A stretch of DNA of 64,000 nt from Tritonibacter horizontis (GCF_001518015.1 NZ_LPUY01000060.1:41752-105751), one strand, 5' to 3'. Numbered from the stretch's first letter, positions 26,436 through 36,255 are shown. The notes: a model not told the origin generated them from the letters alone. Program-made: numbers and translations.

Positions 26436-28043
26436 TCACATCCTGAACACGCCGAAATGCGTTTCGACCTTGGGCCTGCGCGAAGCGATGTCCAGCATCA
26501 GCGCCATGACGTCCCGGGTCTCGGCTGGCTCGATCACGCTGTCGATCCAGAGGTTGGAGGCGAAATTGTAGGCCCCCTGGAAATCCTCGTATTCCTTGCG
26601 GATTGGTGCCTTGAAGGTTTCCTCCTCCTCGGGTGTCCATTTCTTGCCTTCGCGTTCGTTGATCTGGGCGCGCACCTGCGCCAGCACGCTGGCGGCCTGT
26701 TCCGGCCCCATGATCGCGGACCGGCCCGTGGGCCAGGCGAACATCGCGTCCGGCTGGAACGGGCGGCCAAGCATGGCCAGGTAACCCGCCCCGTAAGAGC
26801 CGCCGGTGATGATGGTGAACTTCGGCACCCGCGCCGAAGACATGGCGGTGATCATCTTGGCGCCCGCCTTGGCAATGCCCATCTGCTCGACGTCGCGGCC
26901 GACCATGAAGCCGTTCACATCCGCGAGGAACAGCAGCGGGATATCGCGCTGGACGCAGAGATTGATGAAATGCGTAGCCTTCAGCGCGGCCTCGACAAAG
27001 AGCACGCCGGTATTGGCCAGGATGCCGACCTCGTGGCCATGGATTCGGCCCCAGCCGGTCATGATGGTGTCGCCGAAAAGCGGCTTGAACTCGTGAAAAT
27101 CGCTGTCGTCCACAAGGCGCGCGACAATCTCGCGGTTGTCGGTCGGCACCCTTGGGTCTCGGCTGACGACGCCATAGATCTCCTCGACCGGATAGGCCGG
27201 GGGGCGCGGCGACGTCGGCGTCTTGCGCGGCTGCGGCTTTTCGCCCAGGTGGCTGACGATTTCGCGGGTGATGGCCAGCGCGTGCGCGTCATCCTCGGCA
27301 AGATGGTCTGTCACGCCGGAAACGGACGAATGCATCTTGCCGCCGCCCAGCGTCTCGGCATCGACCTTTTCGCCGGTCGCCGCAAAGGTCAGCTCCGGCC
27401 CGCCCAGATACATGAAGCCCTGACCGCGCACGATCACCACCTCGTCGCAAAGCGCCGGGATATAGGCGCCGCCCGCGGTGCAGGGCCCCATGACCACGGC
27501 GATCTGCGGTACGCCATCGCCCGACATGCCGATCTGTTGATGGAAGATTGAGCCGAACTGCCCCTCATCGGGAAAGATACTCGCCTGCTCCGGTAGAAAC
27601 GCCCCGCCGGAATCGACCAGGGTGATCACCGGAAGACGGTTTTTCCAGGCGATTTTCTGCGCCCGGACGTGTTTGCGGCAGGTCATGCCGAAATAGGTGC
27701 CGCCCTTCACGGTAGCGTCATTGGCGATGATCATGCACTGACGTCCCTCGATCACGCCGATGCCGGTGATGATCCCTGCACCGGGTGGCACGCCTTCATA
27801 TTTGTTCAGCCCGGCGAGTTCTCCGATTTCAAGAAAGGGCGTGCCCGGGTCGAGCAACCGCTCGACCCGTTCGCGCGGCAGGATCTTGCCTTTGCTGACA
27901 TGCCGTTCCCGGGCCTTTTCGGGGCCGCCGACGCGTTGTAGCAGCCGAAGCGCATGCAGTTCGCCGACCTTTTCCCGGTAAAGCGCGTCGTTTTTCCGGA
28001 AGTCGTCGGACCCGGTGTCGAGAAGGGATTTCATTTTCGTCAT
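26436..28043 (-). CDS. Acyl-CoA carboxylase beta subunit (carboxyltransferase, MCC/GCC type)
   Basis: The 535-residue carboxyltransferase has VPPGAGIITGIGVIEGRQCM, ANDATVKGGTYF, VDSGGAFLPEQASIFPDEGQ and GPCTAGGAYIPAL, and ends THFGVFRM. These are hallmarks of methylcrotonyl/geranyl-CoA carboxylase beta. The start overlaps the upstream PaaK-like stop as ATGA. Methylcrotonyl versus longer isoprenoid substrate cannot be decided by eye. It is one of three carboxyltransferases in the window. Confidence 0.9.
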   Translation of the reverse strand: MTKMKSLLDTGSDDFRKNDALYREKVGELHALRLLQRVGGPEKARERHVSKGKILPRERVERLLDPGTPFLEIGELAGLNKYEGVPPGAGIITGIGVIEGRQCMIIANDATVKGGTYFGMTCRKHVRAQKIAWKNRLPVITLVDSGGAFLPEQASIFPDEGQFGSIFHQQIGMSGDGVPQIAVVMGPCTAGGAYIPALCDEVVIVRGQGFMYLGGPELTFAATGEKVDAETLGGGKMHSSVSGVTDHLAEDDAHALAITREIVSHLGEKPQPRKTPTSPRPPAYPVEEIYGVVSRDPRVPTDNREIVARLVDDSDFHEFKPLFGDTIMTGWGRIHGHEVGILANTGVLFVEAALKATHFINLCVQRDIPLLFLADVNGFMVGRDVEQMGIAKAGAKMITAMSSARVPKFTIITGGSYGAGYLAMLGRPFQPDAMFAWPTGRSAIMGPEQAASVLAQVRAQINEREGKKWTPEEEETFKAPIRKEYEDFQGAYNFASNLWIDSVIEPAETRDVMALMLDIASRRPKVETHFGVFRM

Positions 28044-29431
28044 GGCAGGTCCGGGTACTTTCTGAGGACAAAGGCGACCTTGGCTGCGCCGGGCTTTTCA
28101 AACGTATCCGGCGCGACCAGGCGAACGTCGGCCTTGAAGACGAGGGCATCGCGCAAGCGCTGCTCGATCTTGTTCTTGAGGGCCGCGTCATCCGCCGGAT
28201 CACGGGCAGGACCGCGTTCGACGATCACTGTCAGCGCGCCCTGCGTGGTGTGGCCCTGGAAATCCGCCACGACACGCATGACGCCGTTGGTGTCCGGCAC
28301 CATTTCGGTGATGACGCTGTTGATGGCGGAAGGAAAGACGTTGGCCCCGCGCACGATCAGCATGTCATCGGTCCGACCGGTGCAACGGATCTTGGGGCCG
28401 GTGCGCCCGCAAGAGCACTCTGTGTCGATGACCTCAATATAATCGCCCGACCGGAACCGCACCAGCGGGCTTGCCCGCCGGCCGATCGCGGTATAGATCA
28501 TTTCGCCCTCGGCGCCTTTTTTCCAAGGAATGATCTCGCCACTTTCGGGATCGAGCAGTTCGGTGATGATGTAGTCCATGTTGACCATATGCATGCCCGA
28601 TTGCGCGTCGCATTCGGCCCAATAGGTCACGCCCAGATCGGTGCCCCCCAGCATCTCGGTGCATTTGGCACCCCAGGCCGCTTCGATCTTGGCGCGGATC
28701 GCCGGGATGCCGCCGCCCGGTTCGCCGCCCACGATCACCCGCTCGACGCCCAGCTCGCTGGCCTTGCAGCCAAGCACTTCCGGAGCCTTTTCGGCCAGAT
28801 GCAGAACGAAGTTAGGTGCGCCGACGATACAGCGCGGGCGGGTGTCCGCACAGGCGCGCAACAGCCGTTCCACACCGCCATCCGCCCCCACCGGCACGTC
28901 GATCGCGCCCATGTATTGCAGGCCCTGCACCACAGGGATACCGCCGACAAAGCCCTTGGCCAGCGAAAACGCATGCAGCACCATGTCGCCGGGCCGCACG
29001 CCGTTGGCAAAGAAACAGCGCGCCGTCATCTCGTGCCACATCTCGGCGTCGGCCTCGGTCAGCGCGATATAGGACGGGCTGCCGGTGGTGCCCGACGAGG
29101 CCTGCATCTGGATAATGTCGGCCATCGGCGCGGCGCGGTGCTTGCCGAAGGGCGGCTCTGCCGCGAGGCTTTCGCGGATCTCGGTCTTGTAGGTGTAGGG
29201 CAGCTTTTGCAGGTCTTCGATGGTGCGGATATCGCCGAATTCCACACCGGCCTCGGCGAACTTCTCCTGATAGAAGGTCGAGTTCGCCTTGAGATAGGCC
29301 ATTTGATCGCGCAGCCGCTCTTCCTGAATGCGGCGCACCTCCTCGAGCGGCGTGCCCTCGATCGCGTGCCAGTAGCGGTCGTTTACCTTGTCGGCGGCAT
29401 CCTCCCGCCGGAAGCGCATTCCAAATTGCAT
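28040..29431 (-). CDS. Phenylacetate-CoA ligase (PaaK) family ligase
   Basis: The 463-residue AMP-forming ligase has the P-loop ASSGTTGSP (residues 111-119), LGGTDLGVTYWAEC, VRFRSGDYIEV and a zinc-type cysteine pair ECSCGRTGP before the C-terminal domain. It makes an acyl-CoA from an acid and ATP. ATG 29431 was chosen over upstream ATGs because GGAGG lies five bases before it and homology begins there. The protein is more canonical than the P-loop-less relative at 3430. Confidence 0.85.
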   Translation of the reverse strand: MQFGMRFRREDAADKVNDRYWHAIEGTPLEEVRRIQEERLRDQMAYLKANSTFYQEKFAEAGVEFGDIRTIEDLQKLPYTYKTEIRESLAAEPPFGKHRAAPMADIIQMQASSGTTGSPSYIALTEADAEMWHEMTARCFFANGVRPGDMVLHAFSLAKGFVGGIPVVQGLQYMGAIDVPVGADGGVERLLRACADTRPRCIVGAPNFVLHLAEKAPEVLGCKASELGVERVIVGGEPGGGIPAIRAKIEAAWGAKCTEMLGGTDLGVTYWAECDAQSGMHMVNMDYIITELLDPESGEIIPWKKGAEGEMIYTAIGRRASPLVRFRSGDYIEVIDTECSCGRTGPKIRCTGRTDDMLIVRGANVFPSAINSVITEMVPDTNGVMRVVADFQGHTTQGALTVIVERGPARDPADDAALKNKIEQRLRDALVFKADVRLVAPDTFEKPGAAKVAFVLRKYPDLP

Positions 29432-29457
29432 GTTGTCCTCCATTCCGGGCCGGGCGA

Positions 29458-30618
29458 TCAATAGGATCGCGGCAGGCCCATGACCTTTTCGCCGATGAAG
29501 CTGAGGCACAGCTCGCGGTTCACGGGCGCGGTGCGCAGCAGCCGCACCAGCGGATACATCTCGTAGAGTCCGGTATCCTCGGTGAAACCCGATCCGCCAT
29601 GCGCCTGCAGTGCGGCGTCCACCGCTTCGATCCCGGCTTCGGCGGCGAAGTATTTGGCCATGTTTGACGAGGCCCCCGCGGGCAGCTTGTTGTCGAACTC
29701 CCACGCGGCGCGACGGGTCATCAGGCTGGCCATTTCAATGGCGGTGTAGGCCTTGGCCATCGGGTGCTGCACACCCTGGTGCGCCCCGATGGGTTGACCG
29801 AAGACATTGCGTTCGGACGCATAGACCACACCTTTGTTCAGGGCGAAGCGGCCGATGCCGCAGCATAGTGCGGCCAGGATGATGCGCTCGGGGTTGAGGC
29901 TGTCGAACAGGATGGAAAACCCTTCGTCCACCTCGCCGACCACGTCCTCGGGACCCAGATCCACCTCGTCGAAAAACAGGGTCCACTGTTCTTCGGGCAG
30001 AGGGATCGAGATCTTCACTCGTTGTTGAGCGACGCCCTTCTTTTTCAGGTCCACGGCAAAAAGGGTGAACCCGTCGGTCTTGCGGCTGACCTCGGTGTGC
30101 GGCTTGGTCCGCGCCACAACCAGGCAATAGTCGGACACATCGGCCCCGGTGATGAAGGTCTTTTCCCCCGTCAGGCTGAACCGGTTGCCCCGGCGCTTGG
30201 CCAGCGTGGTGGACTTCATCGTGTTCGACCCGGCCCCCGGTTCGGTGATCGCGAAACAGAACTGGATTTCGCCCCGGCAGGCGGCCGGAAGCAGCTCTTT
30301 CTTGTGGAACTCGGTGCCGTGGCTGGCGATATGGGCCAGCGACATGGTCGGGCCGACCACCATCATCAGCAGCGGAATGCCGTGATTGGCCGTGCCTTCC
30401 ATGAACAGGGCCATCTCGGTCATGCCAAGCCCGGCACCGCCGTATTCTTCGGGAACCATGATGCCAAGAAAGCCGTCATCGGCGATTTTCTTAAACATCT
30501 CCCTGGGAAATTCATGTTTCCGGGCATGCCGCAGCCAATAATCGTTGTCGAATTTTTGCGCCAACTGACCGCCGTATTCGTAGATCTGGCGCTGTTCGTC
30601 GTTCAAAGTGAATTCCAT
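29458..30618 (-). CDS. Acyl-CoA dehydrogenase
   Basis: The 386-residue ACAD starts MEFTLNDEQRQIYEYGGQLA and has AITEPGAGSNTMKSTTLAK, TFITGADVSDYCLV, AHGGSGFTEDTGLYEMYPLV and a C-terminal NRELCLSFIGEKVMGLPRSY. The likely base is the Glu of SLNPERIILA. A GAGG site precedes the ATG. It resembles the ACAD at 20567 in its C-terminus (both end GLPRSY or GMPRSF), suggesting two related steps on the same skeleton. Confidence 0.85.
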   Translation of the reverse strand: MEFTLNDEQRQIYEYGGQLAQKFDNDYWLRHARKHEFPREMFKKIADDGFLGIMVPEEYGGAGLGMTEMALFMEGTANHGIPLLMMVVGPTMSLAHIASHGTEFHKKELLPAACRGEIQFCFAITEPGAGSNTMKSTTLAKRRGNRFSLTGEKTFITGADVSDYCLVVARTKPHTEVSRKTDGFTLFAVDLKKKGVAQQRVKISIPLPEEQWTLFFDEVDLGPEDVVGEVDEGFSILFDSLNPERIILAALCCGIGRFALNKGVVYASERNVFGQPIGAHQGVQHPMAKAYTAIEMASLMTRRAAWEFDNKLPAGASSNMAKYFAAEAGIEAVDAALQAHGGSGFTEDTGLYEMYPLVRLLRTAPVNRELCLSFIGEKVMGLPRSY

Positions 30619-30625
30619 GTTTTCC

Positions 30626-31405
30626 TCAAGTCTTGAATTCGGGGGCGCGCCGGTTCTCGAATGCGTCGAGCCCCTCGGCCACGTCATCACTGGGCAGCGC
30701 GCGCACGGCGGCGTCACGCTCCAGCCGCATTTGCTGGTCGATGCCCAGGTCCGCACCTTCCCGTGCCAGACGCTTCATCTCGGCGATACCGGGACGCGAG
30801 CGGGTGGCGATTTTTTGGCAGTACTCTAGCGCGGACTTGTGCAGATCCGCATCCGGCACGATGTAGTTGACCAGCCCGGCCTCTTTGGCCTCGCCCGCGT
30901 CAAGCCAGCGGGCTGAGAACATCAGGTCAAGCGCCCGGCGCTGCCCCATCAACCGCGTCAGCCGCTGCGAGCCGCCCCAACCGGGGATCAGCCCGAATTG
31001 CGCATGCTGATCGCCGAACTGGGCGGTTTCGGCGGCGAAACACACGTCGCAAGCCAGCATCAGCTCGATCCCGCCGGCCAGACACAACCCCTGCACCGCC
31101 ACGACGACAGGGAGGGAGGAGGTTTCGAGCGCACGCAGGTTCTTCATGCCAAAGGCGATGAAATGGTCCAGCGCGGCGGGATCGTTCAGTTTGCCCTTCA
31201 CCTCGGTCAGATCGGCACCGGTGCAAAAGTGCTTGCCCTGCGCCCGGATGAGGATCGCCCGAATATCCGGGTTCGCCTCGAATTCCGCGCGCGCGGCAGA
31301 TATGCGCTCATGCACGTCAAGTGACAGGCAATTGAATTTCTCGGGTCGGGCCAGCTCGATGATGCCGACGCTACCTTCGATGGTTACGGCGACCGGAGCA
31401 CTCAT
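30626..31405 (-). CDS. Enoyl-CoA hydratase/isomerase family protein with altered active site
   Basis: The 259-residue crotonase has HFCTGADLTEV and GLCLAGGIELMLACDV for the oxyanion hole and GLIPGWGGSQRL. By eye, rat Glu144 aligns with His (FGDQHAQFG) and Glu164 with Asp (RALDLMFSA). A plain hydratase reaction is therefore doubtful; isomerase or other crotonase chemistry is possible. Its start overlaps the ACAD stop as ATGA, so it is coupled to the first gene of the operon. Confidence 0.8.
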   Translation of the reverse strand: MSAPVAVTIEGSVGIIELARPEKFNCLSLDVHERISAARAEFEANPDIRAILIRAQGKHFCTGADLTEVKGKLNDPAALDHFIAFGMKNLRALETSSLPVVVAVQGLCLAGGIELMLACDVCFAAETAQFGDQHAQFGLIPGWGGSQRLTRLMGQRRALDLMFSARWLDAGEAKEAGLVNYIVPDADLHKSALEYCQKIATRSRPGIAEMKRLAREGADLGIDQQMRLERDAAVRALPSDDVAEGLDAFENRRAPEFKT

Positions 31406-32583
31406 TTCGACACTCCCTTCGCCCTTTTGTCATACTGCAGCGCCAGCCGCCCGACCTTTTCGCGGGCAATCACCAGTTTCTGGATTTGCGCGGTGCCGTC
31501 GCCGATCTGCAGGCCCAGCACATCGTTATAGCGCTGATGGTGGGGCAGGTCGGTCGTGTAACCGTAATGTCCGTGCAGGATCAGACACTGGTGCAGGATC
31601 TCGCAGGCGGTTTTTGGCAGGTACCATTTGCACATCGCCGCCTCGGACGTATGCGGCAGGCCCCGGTCGCGCAGGTCTAGTGTGTAATAGCAAAGCTGCC
31701 GCATCATGGTCAGCTGGGTTTCGGCCTCTGCCAGCGGGAAGCTTACGCCCTGATACTGCACGATGGGTGCGCCGAACGCTTCGCGCTCGCGGACATAGGC
31801 CCAAGTTTCATCCATCGATGCTTGGGCGGCACCAAGGCATTCCAGTCCGATCAGTGCGCGGGAATAGTCGAACCCGGCCATGATGGTGCCAAAGGCGCGG
31901 TCCTGTTCGGCCATCATGTTTTCCGCCGGCACGAAGACATCGTCGAAGAACACCGATCCGCGTCCGACCGGCCTGGTGCCGATGTCGTTGAAATGGGTGC
32001 GCTTGATACCTGGCTGGTTCAGATCGACGAAAAAGGCGCTGACCCCGCGCGAGCCGCCTTCGGGGTCGCCGGTGCGCGCAAAGACTACCGCCGCGTCGGC
32101 CTGGGCCGCAAAGCTCATGGAGGTCTTTTCACCGTTCAACCGCCAGCCGTTGCCGGATTTGGTGGCCTTGAGAATCAGGTTCGCCGCATCCGATCCGCCG
32201 CGCGGTTCGGTCAGGCCCAGGCCAATGACAGCATCCCCCGAGACAACCTTGGGCACCCATTCCGAAGCGATCTCGCGGGAGGCGTGCTTGGCCACCATCC
32301 CGCCCATGAGAGAGCCGAGGAGCTGGACATAGCTTGCGTTGAAATCGGCATAGGCGATTTCTTCGACGATCATCCCTGACGTGACAGAGCTTTCGCCAAG
32401 CCCGCCGAACTCTTCGGGCAGATCGGCCCCGATCAGACCCAATGCGCCCATCTCCTTGATCAGCGCACGATCAAAGGTGTGGCCGCTTGCGCGCGCGAGG
32501 TAGCTGGGTGCCAGTTTTTCAGTGGCGAACCGCTTGGCGGCTTCACGAAACGCCCTTTGATCCTCTGTTGGCTGGAACTGCAT
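31402..32583 (-). CDS. Acyl-CoA dehydrogenase with Asp at the MCAD glutamate position
   Basis: The 393-residue ACAD starts MQFQPTEDQRAFREAAKRFA after a strong GGGAGGAG site. It has GLTEPRGGSDAANL, SMSFAAQADAAVVFA and HGHYGYTTDLPHHQRYND. The helix position where isovaleryl-type enzymes keep Glu reads FDYSRALIG, and the MCAD Glu376 position reads LQIGDGTAQIQK, that is Asp. An Asp base is known from alicyclic (cyclohexane-type) acyl-CoA dehydrogenases, but that assignment here is an inference. It is the first gene of the 32583-19715 operon. Confidence 0.85.
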   Translation of the reverse strand: MQFQPTEDQRAFREAAKRFATEKLAPSYLARASGHTFDRALIKEMGALGLIGADLPEEFGGLGESSVTSGMIVEEIAYADFNASYVQLLGSLMGGMVAKHASREIASEWVPKVVSGDAVIGLGLTEPRGGSDAANLILKATKSGNGWRLNGEKTSMSFAAQADAAVVFARTGDPEGGSRGVSAFFVDLNQPGIKRTHFNDIGTRPVGRGSVFFDDVFVPAENMMAEQDRAFGTIMAGFDYSRALIGLECLGAAQASMDETWAYVREREAFGAPIVQYQGVSFPLAEAETQLTMMRQLCYYTLDLRDRGLPHTSEAAMCKWYLPKTACEILHQCLILHGHYGYTTDLPHHQRYNDVLGLQIGDGTAQIQKLVIAREKVGRLALQYDKRAKGVSK

Positions 32584-32626
32584 CGGTACTCCTCCCGTTG
32601 ACCGAAAACTCTTCTTCCCAAAAAAT

Positions 32627-32640
32627 CTAACGGATGTTAG
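32627..32640. promoter_or_regulatory. TetR-type operator, site 3 (CTAACG-GA-TGTTAG)
   Basis: A near-perfect palindrome (one mismatch in the left half) lies between the divergent ACAD (32583, minus) and FadH-like (32679, plus) genes. It would control the 11-gene operon and the reductase/synthetase pair. Confidence 0.8.
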
Positions 32641-32678
32641 AATATAGATCAAGCTAAGTTTCGAGGAGACTGTTCACA

Positions 32679-34712
32679 GTGGAAAACACGCAGAGGGAAA
32701 GCTTCGAAACCATGCTTTCGCCCATCCGCGCAGGCGCGCACATGTTACGAAACCGTATCATCATGGGGTCGATGCACACCCGGCTGGAAAACGAGCCGGA
32801 CAGCCTGGCCAAACAGATCGCCTTTTACGCGGAACGGGCGCGGGGGGAGGCGGCGATTCTGGTCACTGGCGGGTTTTCGCCAAATGCCGAGGGGGTGTTC
32901 GACTCGGAAGGACCGCGCATAGATGACCCGGATGAGGCGCTGCACCTGCGACCAATCTGCGAGGCGGTCCAGGCCGAGGGCAGTCTGATCTGCGCGCAGC
33001 TTCTTCATGCCGGGCGCTACGCCAAGATCGAGGGCTGCGTTGCGCCATCACCGATTCGCGCGCCGATCAACCGTTTCATCCCGCGTGAGATGACCGATGC
33101 CGACATCCGCCGCACCATTGAGGATTTCGCCAAAGCCGCCGCCAATGCGCAGGCCGCCGGGTTCGACGGCGTCGAGATCATGGGGTCCGAGGGCTATCTG
33201 ATCAACGAATTCACTGTCACGCATACCAACAAGCGTGAAGACGACTGGGGCGGCAGCGCCGAGAACCGCCACCGCTTTGCAGTCGAGACCGTGCGCGCGG
33301 TGCGGGAGCGTTGCGGGCCGGATTTCCTAGTCATCTACCGGATTTCGGCGGCTGATCTGGTCGAGGGCGGCGCGCCCGCCGATGAAATTGCGGCACTGGC
33401 GCGCAAGATCGAGGCGGCGGGGGCGGATATTCTGAACACCGGCATCGGTTGGCACGAAGCGCGCGTGCCGACGATTGCTTATCCGGTTCCGCGAGGTGCC
33501 TGGCGGCAGGCGGCGGCCAATGTGAAGGCCGCAGTGTCCATTCCTGTGGTCGCCTCGAACCGGATCAACACGCCCGCACTGGCCGAGGACATCCTTGCCT
33601 CTGGCGAGGCAGACATGATCTCGATGGCCCGGCCCTTTCTGGCCGACCCGCATTTCGTCAAGAAGGTGCGCGAGGGCCGCGCGGACGAGATCAATACCTG
33701 CATCGCCTGCAACCAAGCCTGTCTGGATTTTATCTTTTCCGACCGGCCGGTGAGCTGTCTGGTCAACCCGCGGGCGGGCCGCGAAACCGAATTCCGCGAC
33801 ACGCTGACGGACACTCCCCGGAAGGTGGCGGTTGTCGGCGGCGGTGCTGCGGGCATGGCCACGGCGGCCGAGGCGGCACGGCTGGGCCATGTCGTCACCC
33901 TGTTCGAAGCTCATGACAGGCTGGGCGGGCAATTGAACCTGGCGCGTGCGGCGCCGGGCAAGGACGAGTTCGACGAAACCCTGCGCTATTATTCCGGCCA
34001 GATGCACAAACACGGCGTCACGCTGCGCCTGGGGCAGCGGGCCGGTCTGGATGATCTGACCGGTTTCGACCACGTGGTGATCGCCACAGGGGTCACGCCG
34101 CGCATTCCCGATCTGTCGGGCGTGGACCATCCGAGCGTTGCCACCTATGCCGAGATCCTGTCCGGCGAACGTGCTGCGGGCGACAGTGTCGTGGTGATGG
34201 GGGCAGGCGGCATCGGCCATGACGTGGCCGAATTCCTCGTGACCGGATCGGCAGAGGTCCACGACACCAACGCATTCTGCGAGACATGGGGCGTAGACCC
34301 GGCATTCGCCGCGCCGGGCGGTCTTGCGGGCGATCCGCTGGCACCGAAACCTTCGCGGCGCAAGGTGATCATGTTTCAGCGAAAAACCTCGAAACCGGGG
34401 GCGGGGCTTGGCGTCTCCACAGGCTGGATCCTGCGCAACGCGCTTCGCAAACACGGGGTCGAGGCCATGGGCGGCGTGGTCTATGACCGTATCGACGACG
34501 CGGGGCTGCATATCCTCATGGACGGAAAGCCAAAGGTCATCGCCGCCGATACAATCGTGCTGTGCACCGGGCAGGAGCCAGAGCGGGCGCTGGCCGAGGC
34601 CCTCGCCGGGCGCGGAGTCACCGTCACGATGATCGGCGGGGCAAAAGAGGCGGCGGAGCTTGACGCGCTGCGCGCCATTGATGAAGGGGTGCGTTTGGCG
34701 CAGGGTCTCTGA
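32679..34712 (+). CDS. 2,4-dienoyl-CoA reductase-like (FadH/old yellow enzyme family) iron-sulfur flavoprotein
   Basis: The 677-residue protein has an N-terminal OYE TIM barrel (LLHAGRYA, EIMGSEGYLINEF, REDDWGGS), a 4Fe-4S ligand set C341, C344, C348, C360 (CIACNQACLDF), and C-terminal FAD/NAD binding halves (VAVVGGGAAGMATAAEAARL, VVVMGAGGIGHDVAEF). Size matches FadH. It would reduce a dienoyl-CoA or a related conjugated double bond using NAD(P)H. The start is GTG 32679 after GAGGAG; ATG 32712 is an alternative. It is cotranscribed with the acyl-CoA synthetase that follows. Confidence 0.9.
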   Translation: MENTQRESFETMLSPIRAGAHMLRNRIIMGSMHTRLENEPDSLAKQIAFYAERARGEAAILVTGGFSPNAEGVFDSEGPRIDDPDEALHLRPICEAVQAEGSLICAQLLHAGRYAKIEGCVAPSPIRAPINRFIPREMTDADIRRTIEDFAKAAANAQAAGFDGVEIMGSEGYLINEFTVTHTNKREDDWGGSAENRHRFAVETVRAVRERCGPDFLVIYRISAADLVEGGAPADEIAALARKIEAAGADILNTGIGWHEARVPTIAYPVPRGAWRQAAANVKAAVSIPVVASNRINTPALAEDILASGEADMISMARPFLADPHFVKKVREGRADEINTCIACNQACLDFIFSDRPVSCLVNPRAGRETEFRDTLTDTPRKVAVVGGGAAGMATAAEAARLGHVVTLFEAHDRLGGQLNLARAAPGKDEFDETLRYYSGQMHKHGVTLRLGQRAGLDDLTGFDHVVIATGVTPRIPDLSGVDHPSVATYAEILSGERAAGDSVVVMGAGGIGHDVAEFLVTGSAEVHDTNAFCETWGVDPAFAAPGGLAGDPLAPKPSRRKVIMFQRKTSKPGAGLGVSTGWILRNALRKHGVEAMGGVVYDRIDDAGLHILMDGKPKVIAADTIVLCTGQEPERALAEALAGRGVTVTMIGGAKEAAELDALRAIDEGVRLAQGL

Positions 34713-34734
34713 AAAGGCATGAGGGGAGGATGCG

Positions 34735-36255
34735 ATGCAGCCAGAGGTTTTTCGCGCAGGACGCGCCGATCTGTATTCGATCTTTCGAAGCCGCGCGCAG
34801 GACAGTGCCAGGGTTCTTGCCGTCGAGGACGGTCGCAAACGGCAGACCTACGCCGAGTTGCTGGAGCGGGTTGATCGTCTGGCCGCCGTCTTTCTGGCGA
34901 GAGGCGTCACGCCCGGAGACAGGATCGCGATCCTGTCGCACAACCGGGCGGAATATCTTGAAACCGAACTGGCCGCTGCGGGGATCGGCGCAATCGTCGC
35001 CTGCCTGAACTGGCGGCTTGCGCCGGATGAACTGCGGCATTGCATCGATCTGGTCGAGCCGGTTCTGGCGCTGGTCGAACCCGGCCTGCGCGGCGCGTAT
35101 CATGCGGTCTCCGCTACCCGATGCATGGAGATCGGGCCGGATCTGGACGCGGCCATCGCTGGGGCCAAACCAGATCCGCGCACCGGAACCCTGGTGGAGG
35201 ATCCCGAGGCCGGGCTGACAATCCTTTACACATCGGGGACGACAGGCCGACCCAAGGGGGCGCTGATCAGCCACCGCGCCCATATCGCTAGATCCATGGT
35301 CTTCGCGGCGCAACTGGCGCTCGATCCCGGCGACGGCTTCATCGCCTGGGCGCCCATGTTTCACATGGCGTCCACCGATCATGCGCTGGCGACGATCTTG
35401 CGCGGCGGCACGGTGGTGATGGTGGACGGGTTGCAACCTGCCGTCATCAATGAGGCGCTGTCACGCCACAGGATCGGCTGGTTCGTGATGATGCCGGGCG
35501 CGTTGGATGCCTTCATCGCCGAGCGGCGCGCCAACCCGCTGCCGGTGAAAGGGATCAAGGTCTGCGGCGCGATGGCTGATCTGGTACCTCCACATCAGAT
35601 CGCGGAGTTGACCAGCCTTCTGGACACGCCCTTCCTGAATTCCTTCGGGGCGACCGAAACCGGCTTGCCGCCTGGCACCGCGGGTCTGATCGCGCCCGGT
35701 GTCATACCCGAAAAACTGTCCAAACGGATCAGCGCATTCTGCGAGGTCCGGCTGGTTGACCCTGAAGACCGCGACGTTCCCGACGGAACGCCCGGTGAAA
35801 TGGCGATGCGCGGCCCGACGCTGTTCTCTGGCTACTGGAACGCCAACGCCACCAATGCCCGAGACTTTCGCAACGGGTTCTTTCACATGGGCGATCTGTT
35901 CCGGCGCAATCCCGATGGCACGATCGACTTTGTGGACAGGGTGAAATACCTGATCAAGACCGGCGGCGAGAACGTCTATCCGGCGGAAATCGAGCGCGTG
36001 CTTCTGGCGCATCCGTCTGTTGTCGAAGCGGCGGTGGTGCGGGCGTTCGACGCGAAATGGGGCGAAGCCCCGGTGGCCTTTGTCGCCTGCGGCAATGACC
36101 GACCGGATGCGGATGCGCTGATGAATTTGTGCCGCGAAAGTCTGGCAGGCTACAAACGCCCGCGCGAGCTGCATTTCATCGCATTCGACGATTTCCCCAG
36201 ATCGACCAGCGGAAAGGTCCAGCGGCATGTCCTCGAAGCCCGGTTGAAGGTCTGA
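34735..36255 (+). CDS. AMP-dependent acyl-CoA synthetase
   Basis: The 506-residue member of the acyl-CoA synthetase family has ILYTSGTTGRPKG (about residues 163-175), NSFGATETG, MRGPTLFSGYWN, HMGDLFRRNPDG, KYLIKTGGENVYPAEIE and the C-terminal SGKVQRHVLEARL with the adenylation Lys. It is a complete ligase that would activate the incoming acid. A GGGGAGGA site precedes the ATG. The convergent thioesterase gene ends 27 bases away. Confidence 0.9.
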   Translation: MQPEVFRAGRADLYSIFRSRAQDSARVLAVEDGRKRQTYAELLERVDRLAAVFLARGVTPGDRIAILSHNRAEYLETELAAAGIGAIVACLNWRLAPDELRHCIDLVEPVLALVEPGLRGAYHAVSATRCMEIGPDLDAAIAGAKPDPRTGTLVEDPEAGLTILYTSGTTGRPKGALISHRAHIARSMVFAAQLALDPGDGFIAWAPMFHMASTDHALATILRGGTVVMVDGLQPAVINEALSRHRIGWFVMMPGALDAFIAERRANPLPVKGIKVCGAMADLVPPHQIAELTSLLDTPFLNSFGATETGLPPGTAGLIAPGVIPEKLSKRISAFCEVRLVDPEDRDVPDGTPGEMAMRGPTLFSGYWNANATNARDFRNGFFHMGDLFRRNPDGTIDFVDRVKYLIKTGGENVYPAEIERVLLAHPSVVEAAVVRAFDAKWGEAPVAFVACGNDRPDADALMNLCRESLAGYKRPRELHFIAFDDFPRSTSGKVQRHVLEARLKV

